Assembly: GCA_005882715.1 (NCBI GenBank)
Contig: VBEI01000064.1
Location: 1-9,611, forward strand
DNA length: 9,611 nt
DNA from: Chloroflexota bacterium
GTDB taxonomy: Bacteria; Chloroflexota; Dehalococcoidia; SM23-28-2; RBG-16-64-32
Reading direction: 5' to 3'
Numbering within the stretch: position 1 is the stretch's first letter; every line of letters begins with the position of its first letter. Below the pieces are notes generated by a model. It had not been told where the DNA came from. It saw only the letters and a list, made by a program, of their open reading frames with translations, and ran no database searches. The translations under genes were made by a program, and so were the position numbers. Shown one piece after another: positions 1 through 6,100 of this stretch.

Positions 1-569
1 TGCAGCAATGTGGTGATTTCGCCCTCGACGCTCCCGAAGCCAACCGTGGTTACGCGGAAGCCGTCGCTCCCGTCTGCCCTCTGGACGACACCGACCAGGG
101 GCTTGGCAGTGTCAACTGCGTCCTCTTTATCACCGGTGAGCCTGGCTGTTACGAGTGCTGTGTGCCCGTCCTCCGAGACCAGCCCCTCGCCGCCGTTTCG
201 GTAGCTCGCCACCGAATCAACCCCGTCAGCCGCCTCCAGGTCACCGACGAGCGAGTCGACGAAGCCTGCGAACGCTGCTTCGTCCGCCGTCGTCGTCTGT
301 GACTCGACAATGATGAACTCCTCGGGCGGCGTCTGCTCACGAAGGCGCGCCTTGATGAGGTCCTGCGCCTTCGTCGCTTCCGTGCCTGCGGTCGCCGTGT
401 TCGACGATGACTTCATCATTCCAGATGCGCCGAACGCGACGACCACCAGCAGCACCCATGCCCCGAGCACCCGCCAGGGATGGTGGGCCGCGGCGCGGGT
501 GATCCAGCCCGTCAGACCGAGGTGTCCGCCGGTGCTAGACTGATTCTTCCTTGACTGTGAGCCATGCAT
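1..569 (-). CDS. MMPL/RND-family membrane transporter, N-terminal part (runs off window)
   Basis: This is a partial gene: 189 complete codons are visible from ATG at 569 and the frame stays open to base 1. A hydrophilic N-terminus (about residues 1-21) is followed by an arginine-containing segment and one membrane helix at about 32-50 (WRVLGAWVLLVVVAFGASG). A long extracytoplasmic stretch then begins with residues typical of MMPL proteins: a pair-rich linker (TEATKAQDLIKARLREQ), then alternating beta/alpha segments including TALVTARLTGD near 145-155. This matches the first helix and first porter-like domain of MMPL exporters, proton-driven pumps that move lipids or hydrophobic compounds across the cytoplasmic membrane; the substrate here is unknown. 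A Shine-Dalgarno (AAAGGAG) lies 11 nt upstream, inside the 3' end of the preceding receiver gene. The gap to that gene is 2 nt, so the two are almost certainly co-transcribed. The remaining helices and the second porter domain are outside the window. Confidence 0.82.
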   Translation of the reverse strand, partial: MHGSQSRKNQSSTGGHLGLTGWITRAAAHHPWRVLGAWVLLVVVAFGASGMMKSSSNTATAGTEATKAQDLIKARLREQTPPEEFIIVESQTTTADEAAFAGFVDSLVGDLEAADGVDSVASYRNGGEGLVSEDGHTALVTARLTGDKEDAVDTAKPLVGVVQRADGSDGFRVTTVGFGSVEGEITTLL

Positions 570-571
570 TT

Positions 572-1030
572 CTACTCTTGCTCCTTTCGCGTAATTCGTT
601 CCGTTTGGTCCGTGATCTTGCCCAAAGCCTCTGTCGTCTTGCCCAATGCCCCTCCTTTCACTTTCTCCGCGGCCATTCGGATCGCCCCGAGGAGATCGCC
701 GTCCATCTGTTGCTTGCCCATGAAGGCGACGGCGCCGGCGGCAAGCGCTCGCTCGATCGTCGCCCGATCGTCATGCAGGCTCAGGATCACCACCGCTGCT
801 TGCGGGACGCGGGCGGCAAGCTCGCGCGTGGCCGAAATGCCGTCGATGACCGGCAGGTTGACGTCCATCAGGACAACATCCGGCGACAACAGGCCGGCCA
901 GATCGACGGCCGTGGCCCCATCTGCCGCCTCGCCCACCACGCAGATATCCGCCTCGAGTCCGAGACGCATTAACAGCCCGCGCAGCACCTTTGGTTCGTC
1001 GTCTACAAGCAAGACTCGTATTGGTTCCAT
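572..1030 (-). CDS. Receiver-only response regulator (NarL-like REC domain, no output domain)
   Basis: The 152-residue protein carries a complete CheY-like receiver domain at about 4-120. Visible residues are the acidic pair D10-D11, phospho-acceptor D56 (in VVLMDVNLP), S84 in the switch position (VVILSLHDD) and the conserved K106. The receiver resembles those of NarL/FixJ regulators, which normally carry a LuxR-type helix-turn-helix after a short linker. Here the protein ends after a charged tail of about 35 residues (from AAEKVKGG to TRKEQE) with no DNA-binding domain. It may therefore act by protein contact, as a phosphate sink, or through an unseen partner. A GTG codon at 1033 is an alternative start; ATG at 1030 was preferred, though no clear Shine-Dalgarno supports either. 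The MMPL transporter begins 2 nt after the stop, so a functional link is plausible. No histidine kinase lies on this strand; the kinase at 1870 is a possible cross-talk partner (inference). Confidence 0.85.
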   Translation of the reverse strand: MEPIRVLLVDDEPKVLRGLLMRLGLEADICVVGEAADGATAVDLAGLLSPDVVLMDVNLPVIDGISATRELAARVPQAAVVILSLHDDRATIERALAAGAVAFMGKQQMDGDLLGAIRMAAEKVKGGALGKTTEALGKITDQTERITRKEQE

Positions 1031-1092
1031 CACACAGCTAGTCTCGCCCCCGGCTGTCGTGCTCGAATCGTGCCTGCGACGGGTTGGGACCC

Positions 1093-1131
1093 CCGACCTC
1101 TGCCCGACCCGACGCCTCCGTCAAAGGTCGG
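1093..1131. repeat. 7-bp inverted repeat in the divergent regulator promoter region
   Basis: CCGACCT at 1093-1099 is the exact reverse complement of AGGTCGG at 1125-1131, with 25 nt between. CCCGAC recurs inside the spacer. It lies in the 175-bp region between the two divergent response regulators, where an operator for the NarL-type regulator could sit. Chance occurrence in GC-rich DNA cannot be excluded. Confidence 0.25.
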
Positions 1132-1183
1132 AGAGCCATTCCCGAGCCGCGCTGCGGGCGCTAGGGATGTCCAAGCGAGTCGC

Positions 1184-1189
1184 TATAAT
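1184..1189 (+). promoter_or_regulatory. -10 promoter element of the NarL-type regulator/kinase operon
   Basis: A perfect TATAAT lies 16 nt before the ATG at 1206. A start of transcription about 7 nt downstream would leave a leader of only about 10 nt. No TTGACA-like -35 is visible at the expected distance. The same context (GCTATAATG) recurs at 8712-8720 before the short ORF upstream of cysE, which strengthens this as a real host promoter style. Confidence 0.55.
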
Positions 1190-1205
1190 GGCTGCGGGGC
1201 GCTCC

Positions 1206-1850
1206 ATGACGATTCGTGTACTCATCGCCGACGACCATGCCGTCGTACGCCAGGGCTTGCGCATGTTCCTCGCTCTTGACGCCGAGCTCGAGGTGGTCGG
1301 CGAGGCGGAAGACGGCACGCAGGCACTTAGTAGGGCAGTGGAGCTGCGCCCGGATGTGGTCCTGATGGACATGCTGATGCCGGTCATGGACGGCGTGGCC
1401 GCCACCGAAGCGATCCGCGGCGAGCTGCCCGACACCGAGGTAATCGCTCTGACCAGCGTCCTGGACGACTCCTCGGTCGTCGGCGCGGTGAAAGCGGGCG
1501 CCATCGGCTACCTTCTGAAGGACACCAACGCCGAGGAGCTGTGCCGCGCGATCAAGGCTGCCGCCGGAGGGCAGGTGCAGCTCGCGCCCCAGGCAGCCGC
1601 CCGTCTAGTTCGCCAAGTGCGGACACCGGACGTCGCGCCGACGGCCTTGAGCGAACGCGAGACAGAGGTCCTCCAGCTGATCGCCCGCGGGAAGGCGAAC
1701 AAGGAGATCGCGGCAGAGCTGACGATCGGCGAGAAGACTGTGAAGACGCACGTCAGCAGCATCCTCAACAAGCTCGGGGTGCAGAGCCGGACGCAGGCCG
1801 CCCTCTACGCCGCTCAGTCCGGCCTCGTGCCCCTATCAGAATCGGCCTGA
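1206..1850 (+). CDS. NarL/FixJ-family response regulator (REC + LuxR-type HTH)
   Basis: This is a 214-residue DNA-binding response regulator of usual family length. The receiver domain covers about 3-120, with acidic residues D9-D10, phospho-acceptor D55 (VVLMDMLMP), T83 in the switch position and K105 in the YLLKD motif. The LuxR-type helix-turn-helix covers about 147-205 and shows the family signature LSERETEVLQLIARGKANKEIA followed by TVKTHVSSILNKL. The frame is open upstream to 564, but ATG at 1206 was chosen because the receiver fold begins immediately (TIRVLIADDH) and a TATAAT box lies 16 nt before it. The sensor kinase starts 19 nt after the stop, so this is its cognate partner and probably activates or represses genes once phosphorylated. 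Target genes cannot be read from the sequence; the adjacent divergent operon is a candidate. Confidence 0.93.
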   Translation: MTIRVLIADDHAVVRQGLRMFLALDAELEVVGEAEDGTQALSRAVELRPDVVLMDMLMPVMDGVAATEAIRGELPDTEVIALTSVLDDSSVVGAVKAGAIGYLLKDTNAEELCRAIKAAAGGQVQLAPQAAARLVRQVRTPDVAPTALSERETEVLQLIARGKANKEIAAELTIGEKTVKTHVSSILNKLGVQSRTQAALYAAQSGLVPLSESA

Positions 1851-1869
1851 CCAGCGGACCGCGTAGCGA

Positions 1870-3660
1870 ATGGCCACTCGCAGGCGCCACGCAGGCGATA
1901 ATCGCCGACCCGTCACGCCGACGGCAGCCGACACCGCGCGCCTCATAGACGAAGCGGAGCGCCGCACCAGAGAGACGACCGCTCTCCTCGAAGTCTCGCG
2001 GGTCGTCGCCTCATCGCTCGACCTGAGCGAAGTCCTCGGCGCGATTCTCGATCAGCTTGGCGCCATCACGGAGCACACGGGCGCCTCGATTCTGCTCATC
2101 AGGCACGACGCCTTCGAGTTCGTCGCAGCCCGCTCAATCACCGGCTCGCGCGCGCAGATCGGCGCCCGCCTACCCTTCACAGTCGGCCCCGGCATCGCCG
2201 CCGCGATGCAGCGCGGGGAGGTCGTGATCATCGACGACGTGCGCTCGGACGAACCCCTCGCCGCCGACTACCGCGAGATCATCCGCGCGATCGGCGTGCC
2301 CGACCGGCCGCCTTTCAACGTCATTCGTTCGTGGATGGCCGTGCCCCTCGCCCTCAAGGAGCGCGTCCTCGGCACGCTCACCATCTCCTGGATCGAGCCC
2401 GCTTACTTCACCGCCGACCACGCTCGCCTCGCACGGGCCTTCGGCGATCAGGCGAGCATCGCCATCGAGAACGCTGGCCTCTACGAAGAGATGCGCAGCA
2501 GCGCCCGCCGCTTCGAGGCGCTATCGCGCGCGGACAGCGAACTGTTCCGCTCGCTCGACCTCGACACAGTCCTTCAGGCGCTGGTCGACGTTACGGTCGA
2601 CGTGCTCGGCACGGACAAGAGCATGGTGTCGACCTGGGATGTCGACACGCAGGTGATGACGCTCCGTGCCTGGAGAAACCTCGGCGGCGGTACATTGGCC
2701 TATATCCGCGAGCTCTTCAACCAGAGGACGCAGCGCCTGGAAGCACCGAACGCCGAGCGGGAGGGTTACGACGACTCACTCGCGGGTGTCATTGTCACGG
2801 AAGACCCATCCCGCGCGCCGCCGCACCTGGTCCCAATAATCGAGGCGGAGGGCATCGCGTCCATGATCGAGATCCCGGTGGTATCCCGTGACGGCCGGCC
2901 GCTGGGCTTCTTCTCAGTGGCCTACACCACCGGCCACCACTTCGACGAAGCCGAACAGCGCCTCCTCACCGGTCTGGCCGAACGCGCGGCCGCCGCGATC
3001 AGCAACGCCGAGCTGTTCGAGCGCGCCCAGCAGGCCGCCTCGCTCGAGGAGCGCCAGCGCCTCGCCCGCGAGCTGCACGACTCCGTCTCGCAGGCGCTCT
3101 ACGGCATCGCGCTCGGCGCGCGGACCGCGCGCACGCTGCTCGACCGCGATCCGCCCGCGGCCGTCGAGCCGGTCGATTACGTCCTCTCCCTCGCCGAGGT
3201 CGGCCTCGCCGAAATGCGCGCTCTCATCTTCGAGCTGCGGCCCGAATCGCTCGAGAGCGAGGGCCTGATCGCCGCCATTCGCAAGCAGGTGGAGGCTGTG
3301 CAGGCAAGGCACGGCCTCCGGGTGGACTTCCAGCCTTGTGACGAGCCCGACCTGCCGCTGCCCGTCAAAGAGGCGGTCTACCGCATAGCCCAGGAGTCGC
3401 TGCACAACGTCATCAAGCACAGCCGCGCGACCCACGTGCGCGTCACCCTCGCCTCCACCGCCGCGGCCACGCCCGTCGGGGCCGACCTCCAGCTCGAGGT
3501 CGCCGACAACGGCAGCGGCTTCGACCCCGCCGGCGATTTCCCCGGCCACCTAGGCCTCCGCTCGATGAGAGAACGCGCGGAGAAGTCGGGTGGCCGTTTG
3601 GAGATCAGAAGTCAAGCAGGTGCCGGGGCTCGGGTTATCGCGACATTCGCTTTCACATAA
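1870..3660 (+). CDS. Soluble GAF-GAF sensor histidine kinase (HisKA_3/NarX-like)
   Basis: The 596-residue kinase has no membrane helices and should sense a cytoplasmic signal. The order of domains is: charged N-terminal helix (about 20-45), first GAF domain (about 47-203), second GAF domain (about 220-383), HisKA_3 dimerisation/phospho-acceptor domain (about 390-460) and HATPase domain (about 495-596). The phospho-acceptor is H403 in RLARELHDSVSQALYG, the typical H-D-x-x-x-Q motif of NarL-partner kinases. ATP-binding boxes are visible: N-box around E509-N513 (AQESLHNVIKHS), G1 box at 546-550 (DNGSGFD) and G2 box near 559-568 (GHLGLRSMRERA). GAF domains bind small molecules, haem or cyclic nucleotides; the ligand here cannot be predicted. 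The gene follows its regulator by 19 nt. No clear Shine-Dalgarno precedes ATG 1870, so coupling to the upstream gene or a slightly different start is possible. Confidence 0.93.
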   Translation: MATRRRHAGDNRRPVTPTAADTARLIDEAERRTRETTALLEVSRVVASSLDLSEVLGAILDQLGAITEHTGASILLIRHDAFEFVAARSITGSRAQIGARLPFTVGPGIAAAMQRGEVVIIDDVRSDEPLAADYREIIRAIGVPDRPPFNVIRSWMAVPLALKERVLGTLTISWIEPAYFTADHARLARAFGDQASIAIENAGLYEEMRSSARRFEALSRADSELFRSLDLDTVLQALVDVTVDVLGTDKSMVSTWDVDTQVMTLRAWRNLGGGTLAYIRELFNQRTQRLEAPNAEREGYDDSLAGVIVTEDPSRAPPHLVPIIEAEGIASMIEIPVVSRDGRPLGFFSVAYTTGHHFDEAEQRLLTGLAERAAAAISNAELFERAQQAASLEERQRLARELHDSVSQALYGIALGARTARTLLDRDPPAAVEPVDYVLSLAEVGLAEMRALIFELRPESLESEGLIAAIRKQVEAVQARHGLRVDFQPCDEPDLPLPVKEAVYRIAQESLHNVIKHSRATHVRVTLASTAAATPVGADLQLEVADNGSGFDPAGDFPGHLGLRSMRERAEKSGGRLEIRSQAGAGARVIATFAFT

Positions 3661-3776
3661 GCCTCATCCGCCTCGGCCTCGTGTACGGCGGCGCCATCGA
3701 CCAGGACGGCCGCCTCCACGACGTCGTCATGCTCGTGATGCCCCTCCGCCGCTGGCGCTCCTCCGCCGACTTCTGA
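3660..3776 (+). pseudogene. Possible remnant of a coding sequence (39 codons, no clear start)
   Basis: Directly after the kinase stop, frame 3660-3776 reads 38 codons and a TGA, with nearly every third base G or C (for example CTCATCCGCCTCGGCCTC). The peptide contains LVYGGAIDQDGRLHDVV and ends in RRWRSSADF. Such third-position bias is typical of the real genes nearby, yet there is no proper start codon or Shine-Dalgarno; only an internal GTG at 3678 could serve. It may be the 3' end of a decayed or deleted gene. No family was recognised, and a chance open frame remains possible in DNA of this GC content. Confidence 0.3.
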
Positions 3777-3810
3777 CGGGCGGCGATGATAAGCGCGCCA
3801 CCCACCACCC

Positions 3811-3849
3811 AAATAGAAAAAGCCCCGGTGCGTCTAACGACACCTGGGC
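3811..3849 (-). terminator. Intrinsic terminator of the minus-strand membrane protein gene
   Basis: Read on the minus strand, GCCCAGGTG (3849-3841) pairs with CACCGGGGC (3830-3822) around a 10-nt loop, with one internal mismatch. The stem is followed by five T residues (3821-3817) and CTATTT. It lies 21 nt after the stop codon at 3870. Read on the plus strand the same stem is followed only by CCTTTCTG, so it would be a weaker stop for the kinase operon. Confidence 0.75.
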
Positions 3850-3869
3850 CCTTTCTGAGGCTGGGATTT

Positions 3870-4454
3870 CTAGGCTGTTGTCGTCGCCATTTCGTTGTGA
3901 CCCTTCTCGCGGCTTCGCTGATTGGCGAGCTCAGCGGCGTAATAGACCGCCGGCGCAAGGAACACAATGAACGTCCCGCCGACCACGACCATGAAGAAAC
4001 CCATCCCGATAACCAGGTCCGACACCTTGAACCCCATCACCGCCAGGTTCAGGCTCGTTCGGAGCGCGGCCCCTTGGAATGCTGTGTTGCGCGCGGGGTT
4101 AGGAACCGGGTTCCCATCCACGATCAAGGCCTTGTCCTTGTCAGAGGTAGTTCCGACGCCGTCGGCCGCCACGTACCGGTCGACCGTGGCGTATGTCTCG
4201 CCGCCGGTTGCCTTGAGGACATGCGCTTCGATAGCCTGGGCCTCCGACTTCGCCGTTGCGGCGTTCGTGACCTGGACATTGGGGAGACTGGCGTCTTGAG
4301 AGGTCGTGATGTTTTCCCGGACGATCGCGTCGCGGACTTCGTCCTTTGCGTCACGGCCCTCCCGGACCATGTACAGGCCTCCCGCGATAAACATGACACC
4401 CAGCACCAACGGCGCCACCCAGAACCAGTGCCTTGCGATGCTGAAGAACTTCAT
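3870..4454 (-). CDS. Two-TM membrane protein of the type mis-named 'aromatic ring-opening dioxygenase LigA'
   Basis: The 194-residue protein has one membrane helix at about 11-30 (FWVAPLVLGVMFIAGGLYMV), an extracytoplasmic region of about 115 residues, and a second hydrophobic span at about 146-172 (LVIGMGFFMVVVGGTFIVFL), then a short charged tail. The central motif IEAHVLKATGGETYATVDR and the later TAFQGAALRTSLNLAVMGF resemble, from memory, a family of small actinobacterial membrane proteins often carrying the label LigA. Nothing here suggests dioxygenase chemistry, and no metal-binding His/Glu set is visible. The start is secure: a perfect GGAGG lies 8 nt before ATG 4454, whereas the open frame upstream (to 4577) lacks such support. 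A terminator follows the stop. The gene diverges from the small-gene operon at 4671. Its role is unknown; two helices flanking an external loop suggest an envelope function. Confidence 0.8.
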   Translation of the reverse strand: MKFFSIARHWFWVAPLVLGVMFIAGGLYMVREGRDAKDEVRDAIVRENITTSQDASLPNVQVTNAATAKSEAQAIEAHVLKATGGETYATVDRYVAADGVGTTSDKDKALIVDGNPVPNPARNTAFQGAALRTSLNLAVMGFKVSDLVIGMGFFMVVVGGTFIVFLAPAVYYAAELANQRSREKGHNEMATTTA

Positions 4455-4670
4455 TTTTGAAACCTCCTTTCTTTCTGGTGCCACCGTAGCAGGCACCGAG
4501 GTCCGCAGGCAGTTGCCATTCGGTCCATGTTCTCCCTGCCAAAAGTCCCGGCCCAAACACGACATCCGGCACGTCACCCAACCACCGCTGCCCGCCTAAC
4601 CTGAAGGCGAAGGGACGCGAATGAGATGACTCCTCACAACTGTGTCTGAGCGCCGGAATAGGAGGTAGTG

Positions 4671-5135
4671 ATGAAGAACCAAATCGGGAAGGAGGGCCGA
4701 GCCCATGGCACGATAACCGCGGACGAGCTGCCGCCGGAGTTGAAGGGGCGGGTAAAGGCGCTTATCTACGACCTGAGCAACGACGACCTGCCGATGGCCC
4801 TTCTCGACCTGGCGCATCTCTATGGTGCTCTGCGAGTGGGGCCGCCACGGCTCAACAAGTTCGATGAGCCCGTAGAGCTGACCGAAGACCTGCGTACGCT
4901 CATCTTCTCCGAGGACCGCGCCGCGATCGAAGAAATTTGCATGGGCCCGACTGAGCACGGCGAGTGCCCGCTCACGAATGGAGGACACCCGGTCGGCTGT
5001 GGCGGCAAGTGGATCATGAACAAGGGCTGGAACTTCAGGGTCGCGCCGGACGCTGAGGCCTGCCCGCTCGTCTCGCTGGGGCTCGCGCACCGTTACCTGC
5101 GTGCCGCTCTCGCAACTGACGGGAAGGAGGCCTAG
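4671..5135 (+). CDS. Conserved-looking cytoplasmic protein with four cysteines, function unknown
   Basis: I do not recognise this 154-residue protein. It has no signal peptide or membrane segment. The first half is mainly charged and helical (residues 17-80, for example ELPPELKGRVKALIYDL). The second half holds four cysteines at 90, 99, 110 and 131, with H96, H106 and a glycine-rich turn (CPLTNGGHPVGCGGKW, 99-114), compatible with a metal- or cluster-binding site, although the spacing (x8, x10, x20) fits no standard motif I know. ATG 4671 is chosen because GGAGG at 4661-4665 gives 5-nt spacing; a GTG at 4668 would be too close. It heads a three-gene operon: the next gene starts 2 nt after the stop, with its own Shine-Dalgarno inside this gene's end. 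Redox or metal sensing is possible, but this is inference only. Confidence 0.75.
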   Translation: MKNQIGKEGRAHGTITADELPPELKGRVKALIYDLSNDDLPMALLDLAHLYGALRVGPPRLNKFDEPVELTEDLRTLIFSEDRAAIEEICMGPTEHGECPLTNGGHPVGCGGKWIMNKGWNFRVAPDAEACPLVSLGLAHRYLRAALATDGKEA

Positions 5136-5137
5136 AA

Positions 5138-5470
5138 ATGCATGTCTGGTCGCAAATCGCCAGGCTTGGTGCGTTCGTCGCGGCGTTTGGTCCCCCGGTC
5201 CTGGCTGAGGCCATGCCAACTTCCGGCTTCACGGACCAGCCCGTCGCGGAGGCCGTCGACGTGGACGCGAACACCCCGCGCGAAGAACTGGCGAACATTG
5301 CCTTGCCCGATCAGTTCGCCGCAGTGCCGGCCGCACTGGAGCCACCGGCGCTGGCGAATGACAAGGCCGGTAAGCGACTAGGGCGAGGCACAGCAGCAGT
5401 GGCTAAGCCGGACCCAGCCCCGCGCCGGACGTCGAGAAGCTGGCACGGCGCCGGACAACGTTACGGGTAG
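5138..5470 (+). CDS. Small Ala/Pro-rich protein with signal-peptide-like N-terminus, function unknown
   Basis: This is a 110-residue protein of no recognised family. The N-terminus has one arginine (R9), a hydrophobic stretch at about 10-22 (LGAFVAAFGPPVL) and AEA at 23-25, which could be a signal peptidase site, though the hydrophobic core is short and broken by two prolines. The rest is low-complexity, rich in Ala and Pro, and acidic then basic: acidic around 35-55 and Arg-rich at the C-terminus (PRRTSRSW). The start is well supported, with AAGGAGG ending 7 nt before ATG 5138. The gap to the upstream gene is only 2 nt and the next small gene begins 22 nt after the stop. If exported, it could work with the 39-residue membrane peptide downstream (inference). 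Alternative frames over the same bases lack ribosome binding sites. Confidence 0.6.
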   Translation: MHVWSQIARLGAFVAAFGPPVLAEAMPTSGFTDQPVAEAVDVDANTPREELANIALPDQFAAVPAALEPPALANDKAGKRLGRGTAAVAKPDPAPRRTSRSWHGAGQRYG

Positions 5471-5492
5471 CTGGCTGAGGAGGTAATTAGTT

Positions 5493-5612
5493 ATGTGGTA
5501 CGCGCACACTGGCATGGGATTGTGGATGCTCTTGGGAAGCGTCTTCTGGCTGGTGCTCATCGGCACCATCGCCTGGATCGCTTTCCAACTTGTGCACCGT
5601 GACCCAAGCTAG
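5493..5612 (+). CDS. 39-residue single-span membrane peptide
   Basis: A short gene with ATG at 5493 and TAG at 5610-5612. A strong Shine-Dalgarno (GAGGAGG, ending at 5483) lies 9 nt before the start. The product begins MWYAHTGMGLWMLLG, continues through one long hydrophobic span (about residues 9-33, rich in Trp, Leu, Val and Ile) and ends in a short polar tail (QLVHRDPS). The aromatic Met/Trp/Gly-rich N-terminus and single helix resemble the membrane part of small SHOCT-domain proteins, but the SHOCT tail is absent. It is the last gene of the three-gene operon starting at 4671. Small membrane peptides of this size often regulate or stabilise larger membrane complexes; no partner can be named from the sequence. 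Confidence 0.7.
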   Translation: MWYAHTGMGLWMLLGSVFWLVLIGTIAWIAFQLVHRDPS

Positions 5613-5665
5613 GCAGGGTTAGCGGAATGGGAGTGCTGGGGCTCAGCCGCCTCGAAAATACACCC

Positions 5666-5697
5666 CGGGGCAGGTGGGTGGGAAGAATCCCGCCCCG
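5666..5697 (+). terminator. GC-rich imperfect hairpin after the small-gene operon (weak terminator candidate)
   Basis: CGGGGC at 5666-5671 pairs with GCCCCG at 5692-5697, enclosing an inner GGG (5680-5682) and CCC (5689-5691) around the loop AAGAAT. An 8-nt bulge sits on the 5' side and only CTCTTT follows some bases later, so termination efficiency is doubtful. It is the best stop signal visible between the 39-residue peptide gene and the riboswitch. Confidence 0.3.
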
Positions 5698-5872
5698 CAG
5701 CGCTCTTTCAGACCGTACTGCCGCGCCGCGGATCATTGCCTCTGATCGTGGGAATCCTTATTCAAGGTGTTCGCTCTTGGCATTTGGTCCTGCCGTAACA
5801 ACGTGACGGCAAACAGCTTCTTACCTGGTAGAGAAGCCGCACTGTTCGTAACTTCCGGCCGGATAGGCGCGT

Positions 5873-5881
5873 TGCTATAGT
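5873..5881 (+). promoter_or_regulatory. Extended -10 promoter driving the cyclic di-AMP riboswitch transcript
   Basis: TGCTATAGT forms an extended -10 (TGn plus TATAGT), with no good -35 at 17 nt. Transcription would begin near 5888, shortly before the aptamer, as expected for a riboswitch leader. Confidence 0.5.
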
Positions 5882-5897
5882 GTGGAAGGCTCGAACA

Positions 5898-6037
5898 ACA
5901 GAATACGGCGCCTAATTCCCCGATGTATCGGGGGAGCGGGGGACCCAAATCGGATGGGGTGAAAGTCGCAGCAGGCGACAAGGCGGACTCCTTCCCGCCG
6001 AACCCGACAGCTAACCTCGCAGGCGATCGAAGGAGAG
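5898..6037 (+). ncRNA. Cyclic di-AMP riboswitch (ydaO/yuaA class)
   Basis: The conserved cores of this class are present in order. They are GCCTAAT (5910-5916), GAGCGGGGGACCC (5934-5946), GGGGTGAA (5956-5963), GAACCCGACAGCTAACCTCG (6000-6019) and CGAAGGAG (6028-6035). Three variable hairpins sit between them: 5918-5923 with 5928-5933 (CCCCGA/TCGGGG), 5965-5969 with 5975-5979 (GTCGC/GCGAC), and 5982-5986 with 5995-5999 (GGCGG/CCGCC). CGCCT (5909-5913) can pair with AGGCG (6021-6025) to close the aptamer. Known members bind cyclic di-AMP and usually switch expression off by favouring a terminator. One such terminator lies 20 nt downstream. CTCGC (6016-6020), in the conserved core, is complementary to GCGAG (6061-6065) in the terminator's 5' arm, giving a possible short antiterminator contact. 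The regulated gene is the VTT-domain membrane protein immediately after. Confidence 0.92.
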
Positions 6038-6056
6038 GCTTGGTTTGACCCAGATG

Positions 6057-6091
6057 ACGGGCGAGAGGCTGGCCTCTCGCCCGTTTTGTTG
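6057..6091 (+). terminator. Intrinsic terminator of the riboswitch expression platform
   Basis: ACGGGCGAGAGG (6057-6068) pairs perfectly with CCTCTCGCCCGT (6073-6084) around a CTGG tetraloop, followed by TTTGTTGT. The strong 12-bp stem plus T-tract directly downstream of the aptamer and just before the coding region is the classic layout for transcription attenuation. Confidence 0.9.
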
Positions 6092-6100
6092 TCTGCGCAT

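Noticed and set aside
564..1205. N-terminal extension of the NarL-type regulator from 564
   Set aside because: It lies opposite the receiver gene on the other strand, codes for low-complexity Ser/Arg-rich sequence and has no ribosome binding site; the receiver fold starts at 1206.
2914..3549. Long minus-strand open frame opposite the kinase
   Set aside because: It is a mirror of the GC3-biased kinase coding sequence, and its Gly/Glu/Val/Asp composition is typical of antisense frames.
3786..4460. Long plus-strand open frame opposite the two-TM membrane protein
   Set aside because: It is antisense to a gene with a perfect Shine-Dalgarno, terminator and clear membrane topology; the plus-strand peptide shows no domain.
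5791..5811. TGCCGT/ACGGCA hairpin upstream of the riboswitch promoter
   Set aside because: Only 6 bp with a 9-nt loop and no T-tract; too weak to name as terminator or operator.
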